NCBI GenBank assembly: GCA_046756245.1
Contig: JBHHVZ010000072.1
Coordinates: 1 to 14,235 of the forward strand
Source of the DNA: G021776435 sp046756245
Lineage (GTDB): Bacteria; Pseudomonadota; Alphaproteobacteria; Caulobacterales; Parvularculaceae
Reading direction: 5' to 3'
Length of the DNA: 14,235 nucleotides
How positions within the stretch are numbered: the first letter of the stretch is position 1; the number at the start of each line of letters is the position of its first letter. The translations under genes and the position numbers were made by a program. Below are positions 6,792 through 14,230 of this stretch, piece after piece. The notes below the pieces were generated by a model. The model searched no databases and had not been told where the DNA came from. It was given only the letters and a program-made list of their open reading frames with translations.

Positions 6792-8551
6792 CGCTGACAG
6801 AAGAGCTATCGGCGATCGTCGGCGATGCTTTCGCCGCCGAGGGCTTTGAATCCGCCTATGGCGCGGTCCGGGCGTCGGACCGTCCCGACCTCGCGCAGTT
6901 TCAGTGCAACGGCGCGCTGGCCGCTGGCAAGGCGGCCAAACAGAACCCGCGCGCGCTGGGGGAGACGGTGGCGGCGCGGCTCAAAGACAATCCGGCGTTC
7001 GCCGCGGTCAGCGTGGCCGGGCCCGGCTTTATTAATCTCGATCTGGCGGACGACTTGCTCGACGCGCGCCTCGATGCGCTCGCCGCAGACGACCGCCTCG
7101 GCGGCTGGAAAACCGCGTCGCCGGAACGCATCATACTCGATTACGGCGGGCCGAACGTCGCCAAGCCGCTGCATGTGGGGCATTTGCGCGCCGCCATCAT
7201 CGGGGAAAGCCTGAAGCGGCTGTTCAGATTCGCCGGAGACGACGTGGTCGCCGACGTGCATTTCGGCGACTGGGGTCTGCCGATGGGCCAATTGATCGCC
7301 GAGCTGAAGCGCGAGCGGCCCGATCTCGTCTATTTCGACGCCGATTTCAAAGGGCCCTATCCGGATGCGCCGGCGGTTTCTCTGGTCGATCTTGAAAGGC
7401 TTTACCCAAAAGCCGCAGCGGCCTGCAAGACCGATCCGGCGCGCGCGGAGGAGGCCCGGCTCGCCACCGCCGAGCTGCAGGACGGCCGGCCCGGCTACCT
7501 TGCGTTATGGCGAGGGTTCGTGGCTGTCTCCCGCGCCGCCATCGAGCGCGAGTACGCCGATCTCGGCGTTTCATTCGATCTGTGGAAAGGCGAATCCGAC
7601 GCCGCGCCGCTGATCGACGAGATGGCCGGCGACCTGCGCGCGCGCGGAATCTCTGAAGAAAGCGACGGCGCTGTCGTCGTGTGCGTCGCGCGCGACAGCG
7701 ACAAGAAGGAGATCCCGCCGCTCATCCTTTTCAAGCGCGACGGCAGCGTTCTTTACGGCACGACGGATCTTGCAACCATCGTCGACCGCGTACGGACGAA
7801 TGCGCCGGACCGGATCATTTATGTCGTCGACCAGCGTCAGGCGCTGCATTTCGAACAGGTGTTCCGCGCAGCGGACCGGGCGGGAATCTTCGCCGCCGAC
7901 CGGCTCGAACATATCGGCTTCGGCACCATGAACGGCAAAGACGGCAAGCCCTTCAAGACCCGCGAAGGCGGGGCGCTCAAATTGCGTGACCTGATCGATA
8001 TGGCCGATGCGCGCGCCCGCGAGCGCCTGGCTGAAAGCGGTCTGGCGCAAGGCTACGGACCGGAAGAAACGGCCGATGTGGCCCGCAAGGTGGGCGTCGC
8101 CGCGCTTAAATTCGCCGACCTTTCGAATCTGCGCACCACGGACTATGTGTTCGATCTCGACCGTTTTACGGCGTTTGAAGGCAGAACCGGCCCGTACTTG
8201 CTTTATGCTTGCGTGCGGGCGCGATCGGTTCTCAACAAGGCGCGCGAGGCGGGCGCGGGCGAGCCCGGCCCGGTGAAGATAGGCGTTGAAGAGGAACGCA
8301 ATCTGGCGCTCGTCCTTCTCGGTTTCGGAGAGGCGGTCAGGGAGGCGCACGGACGCCGGCAGCCGCATATCGTCTGCGAGCACGCTTTTGCGCTCGCCCA
8401 GACATTCTCGAAATTCTACGCCGTCCGGCGGATCGCGGACGCGCCGGATCCGGCGACGCGGGCCTCGCGTCTGAGCCTCACCGCCGCCGTAGCCGGACAG
8501 CTCGAGCTGGCGCTGGATTTACTGGGGATAGAGACTCCGGCCCGGATGTAG
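6788..8551 (+). CDS. argS: Arginyl-tRNA synthetase
   Basis: Class Ia aminoacyl-tRNA synthetase that charges tRNA-Arg in the cytosol. The 587 residues match the family length (about 577 in E. coli). The N-terminal tRNA-recognition domain (about 1-95) is followed by the Rossmann catalytic domain with the HIGH-type motif HVGH at residues 129-132 inside PNVAKPLHVGHLR. The KMSKS-like loop is the relaxed ArgRS form, MNGKDGKPFKTREGG, from residue 381. The C-terminal DALR anticodon-binding domain begins near the GRTGPYLLYACVRAR segment and ends in LGIETPARM, close to the usual LGI-PERM terminus. It starts on the ATGA overlap with the lipoprotein gene, so its expression likely depends partly on translation of that gene. 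No frameshift or missing motif. Confidence 0.98.
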   Translation: MTLTEELSAIVGDAFAAEGFESAYGAVRASDRPDLAQFQCNGALAAGKAAKQNPRALGETVAARLKDNPAFAAVSVAGPGFINLDLADDLLDARLDALAADDRLGGWKTASPERIILDYGGPNVAKPLHVGHLRAAIIGESLKRLFRFAGDDVVADVHFGDWGLPMGQLIAELKRERPDLVYFDADFKGPYPDAPAVSLVDLERLYPKAAAACKTDPARAEEARLATAELQDGRPGYLALWRGFVAVSRAAIEREYADLGVSFDLWKGESDAAPLIDEMAGDLRARGISEESDGAVVVCVARDSDKKEIPPLILFKRDGSVLYGTTDLATIVDRVRTNAPDRIIYVVDQRQALHFEQVFRAADRAGIFAADRLEHIGFGTMNGKDGKPFKTREGGALKLRDLIDMADARARERLAESGLAQGYGPEETADVARKVGVAALKFADLSNLRTTDYVFDLDRFTAFEGRTGPYLLYACVRARSVLNKAREAGAGEPGPVKIGVEEERNLALVLLGFGEAVREAHGRRQPHIVCEHAFALAQTFSKFYAVRRIADAPDPATRASRLSLTAAVAGQLELALDLLGIETPARM

Positions 8552-8570
8552 CCTGCAAGGGGAAGGGCGG

Positions 8571-8612
8571 CCGCCTGGAGTGAGGCGGATTTGCCACAGC
8601 ATGCCTTTTTTT
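8571..8612 (+). terminator. Candidate terminator after argS
   Basis: A 6-bp stem CCGCCT/AGGCGG (8571-8576 and 8583-8588) lies 19 nt after the argS stop. A weaker alternative stem between about 8582-8587 and 8602-8606 leads straight into a run of seven T (8606-8612). Either could end argS transcription, but the stems are short and alternative pairings exist. Confidence 0.35.
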
Positions 8613-8655
8613 CTGTTTGTTCAAAAAACAGGCTGCCGCGCAGTGCCCCGCGATA

Positions 8656-8682
8656 TTGTCGCCCGCATTGAATCCTTATAAA
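8656..8682 (+). promoter_or_regulatory. Candidate promoter for the TonB-dependent receptor
   Basis: TTGTCG (8656-8661) and TATAAA (8677-8682) are 15 nt apart within the only A/T-rich patch of the argS-receptor gap (8552-8792). The spacing is shorter than ideal. Apart from this and the terminator candidate, I see nothing else in the gap: no gene, and no obvious riboswitch or Fur-box-like palindrome. Confidence 0.25.
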
Positions 8683-8792
8683 AAGGTTAATTGTCATTGC
8701 CGTGTAACAGTTGGGCCGTAATGGCCGAGGCATGCCGCGCGCCGGTTTCGGAGGGGCGCCGGTCAACGTTCAAAGCTCTGGGGATATTCACC

Positions 8793-11700
8793 ATGAAATT
8801 GATGAAAACGCTTAAAATCGGCGCCGCCGCCATTGCGCTGAGCGCAGGATACGCTGTCGTCGCGCCGGCGCCGGTCATGGCGCAGCAGACGACTTCGGAA
8901 ATCCGCGGCCGCGTAACGCTGGAGGACGGTTCGGCCGTTCCGGGCGCGTTGGTCACCGTTACCGATACACGCACTGGCGCAAGTCGTGTCACGACATCGG
9001 ATTCAAACGGGAACTTCTCGGCGCGCGGCCTTACCATCGGCGGGCCCTACACGCTGACGACCTCGCTTGAAGGGTTCCAGTCGCAGCGCATCGAAGGCTT
9101 GCGCGCCGGTCTCAGCTCAGCGACGAGCGTCAATGTCACGCTGAGCACGGCGGTGACGGCGGACGAAATCGTCGTCGTGGCGTCGCGCGATAATGTTTCG
9201 GAGCTTGCAATCGGTCCAAGCGCTTCGTTCGATCTTGAAACGCTCGAAGCGTTGCCGTCGATCGACCGCGATATCCGCGACGTTATTCGCCTCGACCCGC
9301 GCGTGACGATTGATGAGAACAATAACGACTCGATTCAGTGTCTTGGCGGCAATTTCCGTTCGAACTCATTTACGATCGACGGCATTCGCAACGCCGACGG
9401 CTTCGGACTGAACTCTTCCGGTTTTCCAAACAGAAACAACCTGCCGATCCCCTTCGATGCGGTGCGCGAAACATCAGTGGAATTTGCGCCGTTCGATGTC
9501 GAATACGGTCAGTTCTCCGGCTGTAACATCAACGTCGTCACCAAGTCCGGCTCGAACGAGTTTCACGGTTCTGCTTTCGCCGTGTTCAATAACGGCGACT
9601 TGACCGGCACCAAAGTCGACGGCCGGCAGGCGCGCAGCGGCGATTTTCGGGACTGGAACTGGGGCGCGACGATCGGCGGCCCGGTCATCAAGGACAAGCT
9701 CTGGATCTTTGCGGCTTATGAAGAAGTTCAGGACGGCGGCGTCACGGTCGATCAAGGCCCCTTGGGCGCCGGGTTCGCCAATGAACTTGAGTTTCTGACG
9801 CAGGCCCAGGCCGACTCGATTGCGCAAACCTTCCAGACAGTTTATGGCCGCGACGTATTAGGGCTTGCGCGCAACCTGCCGGATGACAGCCGACGCATTC
9901 TCACCCGCGCCGACTGGCAGATCAATGACAGCCATCGCCTGGAGCTGACTTATTCGCGTCTGCGCGAATTGCGCCAGGACCCGGACGATTTCGGCTTTGA
10001 AGGATTTTCGTTCCTCGACAATTTCGAGAATGAAGGCACGAATTCAGAAAACTATTCGGCCCGTCTTTATTCGCAATGGACGGATAATTTCTCGACTGAA
10101 GTTCGCGTGTCGCGGCTTGACGTGCAGGATATTCAAGGCCCGGTCGGCGGCGGCGAAGCGCAGGATCCCAACCCGATTGTCCGCATCATCATCAATGACA
10201 TCGAGAATGATGCGAACGGCGACGGAATAATTTCAGGAAATGAACGCGACAGCCTTGTCAGCGGTCCGGGCTTCTTCCGCACTGCCAACGATCTTAGAAC
10301 GCAGCTCGATCAGTTTAAGGCGAAGGCGACATACACGAGCGGCCGCCATACCTTCACCGGCGGTTTCGAAGCCGATCAATTCGAAGTTTTCAACCTGTTC
10401 ATTTTTAATGCGACCGGAACGATCGAATTCGATTCTGTGGCCGATTTTGAAGCCGGCGCGGCCTCCGTCATCACCGGCAACGGATCGTTTACAGGCGATC
10501 CGAGCGATGCGGCGGCTGAATTTACGCGCACGATCTATACCGGTTACCTTCAGGATGAATTCCAGGCGACCGAAGATCTGACGATCACGCTCGGTCTGCG
10601 TTATGACTGGTATGCGTCGGACGACCGGCCGATGTTGAACCCGAATTTCGTCGCCAAATACGGATTCGACAACACGCAAGCCTTTAACGGGCTCGACATC
10701 GTGCAGCCGCGTTTCGGCTTTACCTGGGACGCCGGCGAAACCTGGGGCGGCGAAACCCAGTTCCGCGGCGGCATCGGCGTCTTTTCCGGCGGCGATCCGA
10801 CCGTGTGGTTCGCCAACAACTTCCAGAATTTCGGCGGCGCGATCGGCTTCGGCGCGTCATTTATTCCGCCCTGTACGTCGGCGGATTTGCAGGTCGTGTC
10901 GGGCGGTCAATTCACCGGACTGCCAAGCTGTATTACGGCTGGCCAGATTGCGAACGCGACTCAGAATGAAGGCTCTGTCAACGCGGTCGATCCGAACTTC
11001 AAGATCCCGTCGATATTGCGGTTCAATATCGGCTTTTCGCACTACACCGACTTCACCGGCGGCGGCGGTTTCTTCGACGACTGGAACGTCCAGGTCGATT
11101 ACATCCGCAGCCAGATGCAGAACCCGACCGACTGGGTCAATCTGCAGTTGACCCCGACCGGCGAGTTTGCGCCGGACGGGCGGCCGATCATCAACAATGT
11201 CAATCCGCTGTTGCCGGGCTGCGACGCCGTGTTCCAGGGCATCCGTCAGGGCTTCACCGGCTCTGATCTGACCGATGGCGGGCCTTGCGACTCCGGCAGC
11301 GTTGACGAGGACATCCTTCTGACCAACGCGGTCGGCAAGGAAGGATTCTCGCAAACGGCGTCGGTCGCGTTTTCGAAAGACTTCGATTACAACCTCGCCG
11401 GCAGCCCGGGTAATTTCAACTTCATGTTCGGATACGCCTATTCGGAAAGCGAGGTCGTCAATCCGAGCAACAGCTCGACCGCAGGCTCGAGCTTCGAAGA
11501 AGTCGCTGTCGTTACGCCGAACCAGGCGTTTGCTGCGCCTTCGCAATTCGTGAACAATCACAACGTCACGGTTGCGGCGCGGTTCAGCCAGGAATTCATC
11601 CGCAATTATCCGACGCGCTTGAACCTCTTCTTCAACGCCCGGTCGGGCCGCCGGTTCAGCTATGTCTGGGATGAGGACGTCGACGATTTCCTCGGCGACA

Positions 11701-12170
11701 GCGACGACGAAGCGCGGCGGCTGCTCTATGTGCCGACCGGGCCGACCGATCCGCTGATCGATACGTCGAATATGAGCGCGCAGGAAGTGACTGATTTCTT
11801 CGCGTTCCTCGACTCGAGCGGACTCAGCAAATTCGCCGGCGGCTTTGCGCCGCGCAACGCCTTCAAGGATCCGTGGTTTAAAGATTTAGACGTGCGCTTT
11901 TCGCAGGATCTGCCGGGCTTCTTCGGCAGCGATCGCTTCCAGGCGTTTGTCGATATCGAGAATTTCCTCAATCTCATCGACAACAGCGCGAACGTATTTC
12001 GGCGCCGTCCTTTCAGTAATGTTCGGGAAGGCGTAGAAGTGATCGATCTCGCGTTCCCCGGGATTGCGAACGGCCAGTTCCTGCTGAGGGATTTCAAAGA
12101 TCCGAGCAACCTGTCGCTTACCAATCCGTCGATCTGGCGCGTTCAGTTCGGTATCCGCTACGACTTCTAG
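8793..12170 (+). CDS. Oar-like TonB-dependent receptor with carboxypeptidase-regulatory-like domain
   Basis: Outer-membrane receptor of 1125 residues, predicted to import an unknown ligand using TonB energy. A signal peptide (1-30, cleavage after PVMA before QQ) is followed by a carboxypeptidase-regulatory-like beta-sandwich (about 34-116, IRGRVTLEDGSAVPGALVTV). A TonB-box-like DEIVVVA lies at 124-130, then a plug (about 135-260, with NSFTIDGIRN and INVVTKSGSNEFHGS), then a long beta-barrel ending WRVQFGIRYDF with the C-terminal Phe that BAM recognises. This is the Oar/OmpA-like TBDT layout. Residues 473-484 read DANGDGIISGNE, a consensus EF-hand loop. The six cysteines noted fall in three close pairs: C183/C244 in the plug, C694/C713 and C810/C832 in barrel loops. 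The ATG at 8793, with GGGGA at 8780-8784, gives a proper signal peptide; the TTG at 8691 does not. It is monocistronic: terminator downstream, no partner transporter nearby. Confidence 0.93.
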   Translation: MKLMKTLKIGAAAIALSAGYAVVAPAPVMAQQTTSEIRGRVTLEDGSAVPGALVTVTDTRTGASRVTTSDSNGNFSARGLTIGGPYTLTTSLEGFQSQRIEGLRAGLSSATSVNVTLSTAVTADEIVVVASRDNVSELAIGPSASFDLETLEALPSIDRDIRDVIRLDPRVTIDENNNDSIQCLGGNFRSNSFTIDGIRNADGFGLNSSGFPNRNNLPIPFDAVRETSVEFAPFDVEYGQFSGCNINVVTKSGSNEFHGSAFAVFNNGDLTGTKVDGRQARSGDFRDWNWGATIGGPVIKDKLWIFAAYEEVQDGGVTVDQGPLGAGFANELEFLTQAQADSIAQTFQTVYGRDVLGLARNLPDDSRRILTRADWQINDSHRLELTYSRLRELRQDPDDFGFEGFSFLDNFENEGTNSENYSARLYSQWTDNFSTEVRVSRLDVQDIQGPVGGGEAQDPNPIVRIIINDIENDANGDGIISGNERDSLVSGPGFFRTANDLRTQLDQFKAKATYTSGRHTFTGGFEADQFEVFNLFIFNATGTIEFDSVADFEAGAASVITGNGSFTGDPSDAAAEFTRTIYTGYLQDEFQATEDLTITLGLRYDWYASDDRPMLNPNFVAKYGFDNTQAFNGLDIVQPRFGFTWDAGETWGGETQFRGGIGVFSGGDPTVWFANNFQNFGGAIGFGASFIPPCTSADLQVVSGGQFTGLPSCITAGQIANATQNEGSVNAVDPNFKIPSILRFNIGFSHYTDFTGGGGFFDDWNVQVDYIRSQMQNPTDWVNLQLTPTGEFAPDGRPIINNVNPLLPGCDAVFQGIRQGFTGSDLTDGGPCDSGSVDEDILLTNAVGKEGFSQTASVAFSKDFDYNLAGSPGNFNFMFGYAYSESEVVNPSNSSTAGSSFEEVAVVTPNQAFAAPSQFVNNHNVTVAARFSQEFIRNYPTRLNLFFNARSGRRFSYVWDEDVDDFLGDSDDEARRLLYVPTGPTDPLIDTSNMSAQEVTDFFAFLDSSGLSKFAGGFAPRNAFKDPWFKDLDVRFSQDLPGFFGSDRFQAFVDIENFLNLIDNSANVFRRRPFSNVREGVEVIDLAFPGIANGQFLLRDFKDPSNLSLTNPSIWRVQFGIRYDF

Positions 12171-12193
12171 GCGGCGGGCCAATCACAAAATCG

Positions 12194-12223
12194 AAAGGGG
12201 CGGCCCGACGGGCCGCCCTTTTT
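12194..12223 (+). terminator. Rho-independent terminator after the TonB-dependent receptor
   Basis: A perfect 9-bp GC stem, GGGCGGCCC (12198-12206) and GGGCCGCCC (12210-12218), with a GAC loop is followed by TTTTT (12219-12223). It is preceded by an A-rich tract. It lies 28 nt after the receptor stop codon. Confidence 0.93.
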
Positions 12224-12290
12224 GTATGGATAAGATGCGGACGAAAGATCGCCGCGCCGGAGCCGATTCGCAAAAGGTTAGGCCAGTTCC

Positions 12291-12345
12291 GTCATCCCGT
12301 GCGCGCTGCAACGATTTATCGTTGCGGCGCAGACACGGGATCGCT
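12291..12345 (+). repeat. REP-like palindromic unit A
   Basis: Imperfect hairpin: outer arms TCCCGTG (12295-12301) and CACGGGA (12334-12340), inner arms of 13 nt (12303-12315 and 12318-12330) with one mismatch and a TT loop. It opens GTCATCCCGTG and ends ACACGGGATCGCT. The same flanks occur in inverted orientation in unit B, which supports a mobile or dispersed intergenic repeat family rather than an isolated hairpin. Confidence 0.7.
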
Positions 12346-12372
12346 CACAACACACTCCGCACAACTATCGAC

Positions 12373-12427
12373 AGCGATCCCGTGTTAGCAGCGCATCGCT
12401 TCGCGCTGCGCAGCACACGGGAAGACG
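12373..12427 (-). repeat. REP-like palindromic unit B (inverted copy)
   Basis: Read on the minus strand it opens CGTCTTCCCGTGT and ends ACACGGGATCGCTGTCG, the same border sequences as unit A. Outer arms are TCCCGTGT (12378-12385) and ACACGGGA (12415-12422); the inner stem is GCAGCGC/GCGCTGC. Its inner hairpin differs from that of unit A. It ends about 10 nt after the folE stop codon and may double as the folE terminator. The rest of the gap 12224-12436 shows no gene. Confidence 0.7.
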
Positions 12428-12436
12428 CAAAATGCT

Positions 12437-13054
12437 CTACCCTTCCCGCCCGATGAGCCGGAAGAAGCGCGCCTCGAGCCTTTCGTCGTCCTTGAACGCG
12501 CCGGTCATGGCGCGGGTGACGCAGGAAACGTCGGCCTTCCTGACGCCCCGCGTCGAGATGCAGTGATGCTCGGCGTCGATCAGCACCGCGACGCCGCGGG
12601 GGCGAAGCGCCGTTTCGATCGCGCCGGCGATCTGGTTGGTGAGGATTTCCTGGCTCTGCAGGCGCCGCGCAAACGCATCGACCACGCGCGCGAGCTTCGA
12701 CAGGCCGACGACGCGTCCGGCCGGCAGATAGGCCACATGCGCGACGCCGATGATCGGCTGGATGTGATGCTCGCAATGGCTTTCGATGCGGATATCTTTC
12801 AAGAGCACGATGTCGTCATAGCCTTCGACTTCCTCAAAGGTGCGTGAAAGAAACGCCTGCGGGTCTTCCCCGTAACCTGACAGGAACTCTTCATAGGCGT
12901 CGACAAAGCGCTTCGGCGTGTCGATCAGGCCCTCGCGCGCCGGATCCTCGCCGAAATAGGCGAGAAGCGTGCGCACCGCTTCCTCCGCGTCGGCGCGGGC
13001 CGGACGCGCGACAGGCTGCGCGGGCGTTTTCAGGGGGATGGTTTCAGCGGTCAT
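12437..13054 (-). CDS. folE: GTP cyclohydrolase I
   Basis: Zinc enzyme converting GTP to 7,8-dihydroneopterin triphosphate, the first step of folate (and of queuosine-type) pterin synthesis. The 205 residues include an Ala/Pro-rich leader of about 20, then the catalytic fold. Zinc ligands C94 and H97 are in SHCEHHIQPIIG and C165 is in AEHHCISTRGV; H96 and H163 match the catalytic histidines H112 and H179 of E. coli. The GLSKLARVVDAFARR helix and VTRAMTGAF end are typical of the alphaproteobacterial branch. It begins directly after the ribH stop codon with no gap. Its ribosome binding site is the last coding stretch of ribH, so it is almost certainly translated in coupling with ribH. No C-terminal truncation. 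Confidence 0.97.
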   Translation of the reverse strand: MTAETIPLKTPAQPVARPARADAEEAVRTLLAYFGEDPAREGLIDTPKRFVDAYEEFLSGYGEDPQAFLSRTFEEVEGYDDIVLLKDIRIESHCEHHIQPIIGVAHVAYLPAGRVVGLSKLARVVDAFARRLQSQEILTNQIAGAIETALRPRGVAVLIDAEHHCISTRGVRKADVSCVTRAMTGAFKDDERLEARFFRLIGREG

Positions 13055-13552
13055 TTACGCCTCCTCGCTTGTTCCGGACGCCGATCCGGAAATGGCGCGG
13101 GTGAGATTGACGAGTTCGATGGCGGCGAGCGCTGCTTCCGCGCCCTTGTTGCCGGCCTTGGTTCCGGCCCGTTCAATGGCCTGCTCGATGGTGTCGACGG
13201 TCAGAATTCCAAACGCCACGGGAACGCCCGTCTTCTGCGCGGCCGCGGCGACGCCCTTGGCGGCTTCGCCGGCCACGTAATCGAAATGCGGCGTCGCGCC
13301 GCGAATGACGCAGCCGAGCGCGACGATGGCGTCATAGCGCCCGGTCGCCGCCAGTTTCCCGGCGATGAAGGAGACTTCAAATGCTCCCGGCGCAACCGCT
13401 GTGTCGATATCGCTCTTGGCGACGCCGTGACGGCGCAACGCATCCTTGGCGCCGGCGACGAGCCGGTCGACGATAAAGTCGTTCCAGCGCGTCGAAACGA
13501 TGGCGAGCTTGAGCCCCGCGCCGCTCATCGCCCCTTCGAACGTTTTACCCAT
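13055..13552 (-). CDS. ribH: 6,7-dimethyl-8-ribityllumazine synthase
   Basis: Condenses 5-amino-6-ribitylamino-uracil with the RibB product to form the lumazine precursor of riboflavin; members form pentameric or icosahedral shells. The 165-residue protein has the family motifs: VSTRWNDFI with W23 in the aromatic stacking position, APGAFEVSF, and GCVIRGATPHFDYVA with catalytic H89. FGILTVDTIEQAIERAG carries R128, which binds the phosphate, followed by KAGNKG. The ATG at 13552 has GGAG at 7 nt spacing. A GTG at 13579 that overlaps the ribB TGA would add nine residues but is less well placed relative to the family start. It is the middle gene of ribB-ribH-folE. The usual alphaproteobacterial partner downstream of ribH is nusB; here folE takes that place. 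Confidence 0.96.
   Translation of the reverse strand: MGKTFEGAMSGAGLKLAIVSTRWNDFIVDRLVAGAKDALRRHGVAKSDIDTAVAPGAFEVSFIAGKLAATGRYDAIVALGCVIRGATPHFDYVAGEAAKGVAAAAQKTGVPVAFGILTVDTIEQAIERAGTKAGNKGAEAALAAIELVNLTRAISGSASGTSEEA
13060..13066 (-). promoter_or_regulatory. folE ribosome binding site embedded in the ribH 3' end
   Basis: On the minus strand GAGGAGG, encoding the Glu-Glu near the ribH C-terminus, lies 5 nt before the folE ATG. The ribH TAA falls between them and abuts the ATG. Confidence 0.85.
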
Positions 13553-13575
13553 ACTCTTGCTCCAACCTTTTATCT

Positions 13576-14223
13576 TCACTCCGCCGCATAAAGCGCGCCG
13601 GCCTGGCGCTCATGCGCGCGCCGATAATCCTGCAGCGCCTTCACCGAAACGATCTTCAGCCCGTGGCGGGCGGCGAAAATTTCGAGGTCGGGCATCCGCG
13701 CCATCGTTCCGTCGTCGTTCATCACTTCGCAAAGCATCGCCGCCGGCGTAAGCCCGGCGAGCCTCGCGAGATCGACGCAAGCCTCGGTCTGGCCGTCGCG
13801 CTCGAGCACGCCGCCGTCGTGCGCGCGCAAGGGGAAGGTGTGGCCCGGCGTGACGATGTCGGCGCGCGTCGCTTTCGGATCGGTCAAGGTGCGGATCGTG
13901 CGGGCCCGGTCGAAAGCCGATATTCCGGTGGTGACGCCTTCGGCCGCCTCGACCGAGACGGTGAAGCGCGTCCCGAATCCGGAGCGGTTATCTTCGTCAG
14001 GCACCATCAGCGGCAGGTCGAACCTGTCGATCAGATGCCCGGCCATCGCGCAGCAGACAAGGCCGCGGCCTTCCCTGGCGAAAAAGTTCACCGCTTCCGG
14101 CGTCACGAAATCGGCCGCAATCGTCAGGTCGCCTTCATTCTCCCGGCGTTCGTCATCGACGATGATGACGGTCCGGCCGGTCCTGTAAGCGGCGATCGCT
14201 TCTGGGACGGATGCAATCGGCAT
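13576..14223 (-). CDS. ribB: 3,4-dihydroxy-2-butanone 4-phosphate synthase
   Basis: Converts ribulose 5-phosphate to 3,4-dihydroxy-2-butanone 4-phosphate and formate, the four-carbon donor for riboflavin. At 215 residues it is a standalone RibB, like E. coli (217), not a RibBA fusion. The motif DDERRENEGDL is present with E28 equivalent to E. coli E38, along with FTVSVEAAEGVTTGISAFDR, PGHTFPLRA (H128), and LCEVMNDDGTMAR (E166, equivalent to E174). The usual GHTEA motif reads GQTEA here, so Q145 replaces the histidine equivalent to E. coli H153, a metal ligand. The ATG at 14223 has AGGAG at 14231-14235; the TTG at 14226 is a poor alternative. Upstream genes, possibly ribE and ribD, lie outside the window. 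The rest of the protein looks fully conserved. Confidence 0.95.
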   Translation of the reverse strand: MPIASVPEAIAAYRTGRTVIIVDDERRENEGDLTIAADFVTPEAVNFFAREGRGLVCCAMAGHLIDRFDLPLMVPDEDNRSGFGTRFTVSVEAAEGVTTGISAFDRARTIRTLTDPKATRADIVTPGHTFPLRAHDGGVLERDGQTEACVDLARLAGLTPAAMLCEVMNDDGTMARMPDLEIFAARHGLKIVSVKALQDYRRAHERQAGALYAAE

Positions 14224-14230
14224 CAATGCG

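Noticed and set aside
7571..8383. Minus-strand open frame of 270 codons inside argS
   Set aside because: Lies wholly within the conserved catalytic and anticodon-binding region of argS and has no family features of its own.
8613..8631. CTGTTT/AAACAG hairpin in the argS-receptor gap as a terminator or operator
   Set aside because: An A/T-rich 6-bp stem with the T-run on the wrong side; too weak to call on its own.
8691..8792. Upstream TTG start for the TonB-dependent receptor
   Set aside because: It would bury the signal peptide 34 residues inside the protein; the ATG at 8793 gives a normal secretion signal.
10857..11561. Minus-strand open frame of 234 codons within the receptor gene
   Set aside because: Antisense shadow of the beta-barrel coding sequence; Arg/Val/Asp-rich with no motif.
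12291..12427. CRISPR-like repeat array
   Set aside because: The repeated sequences are inverted palindromes with no direct-repeat/spacer periodicity, and no cas genes are present.
12226..12456. Small plus-strand open frame of 76 codons in the receptor-folE gap
   Set aside because: It runs through the terminator tail and both palindromic repeats and into folE antisense; no ribosome binding site.
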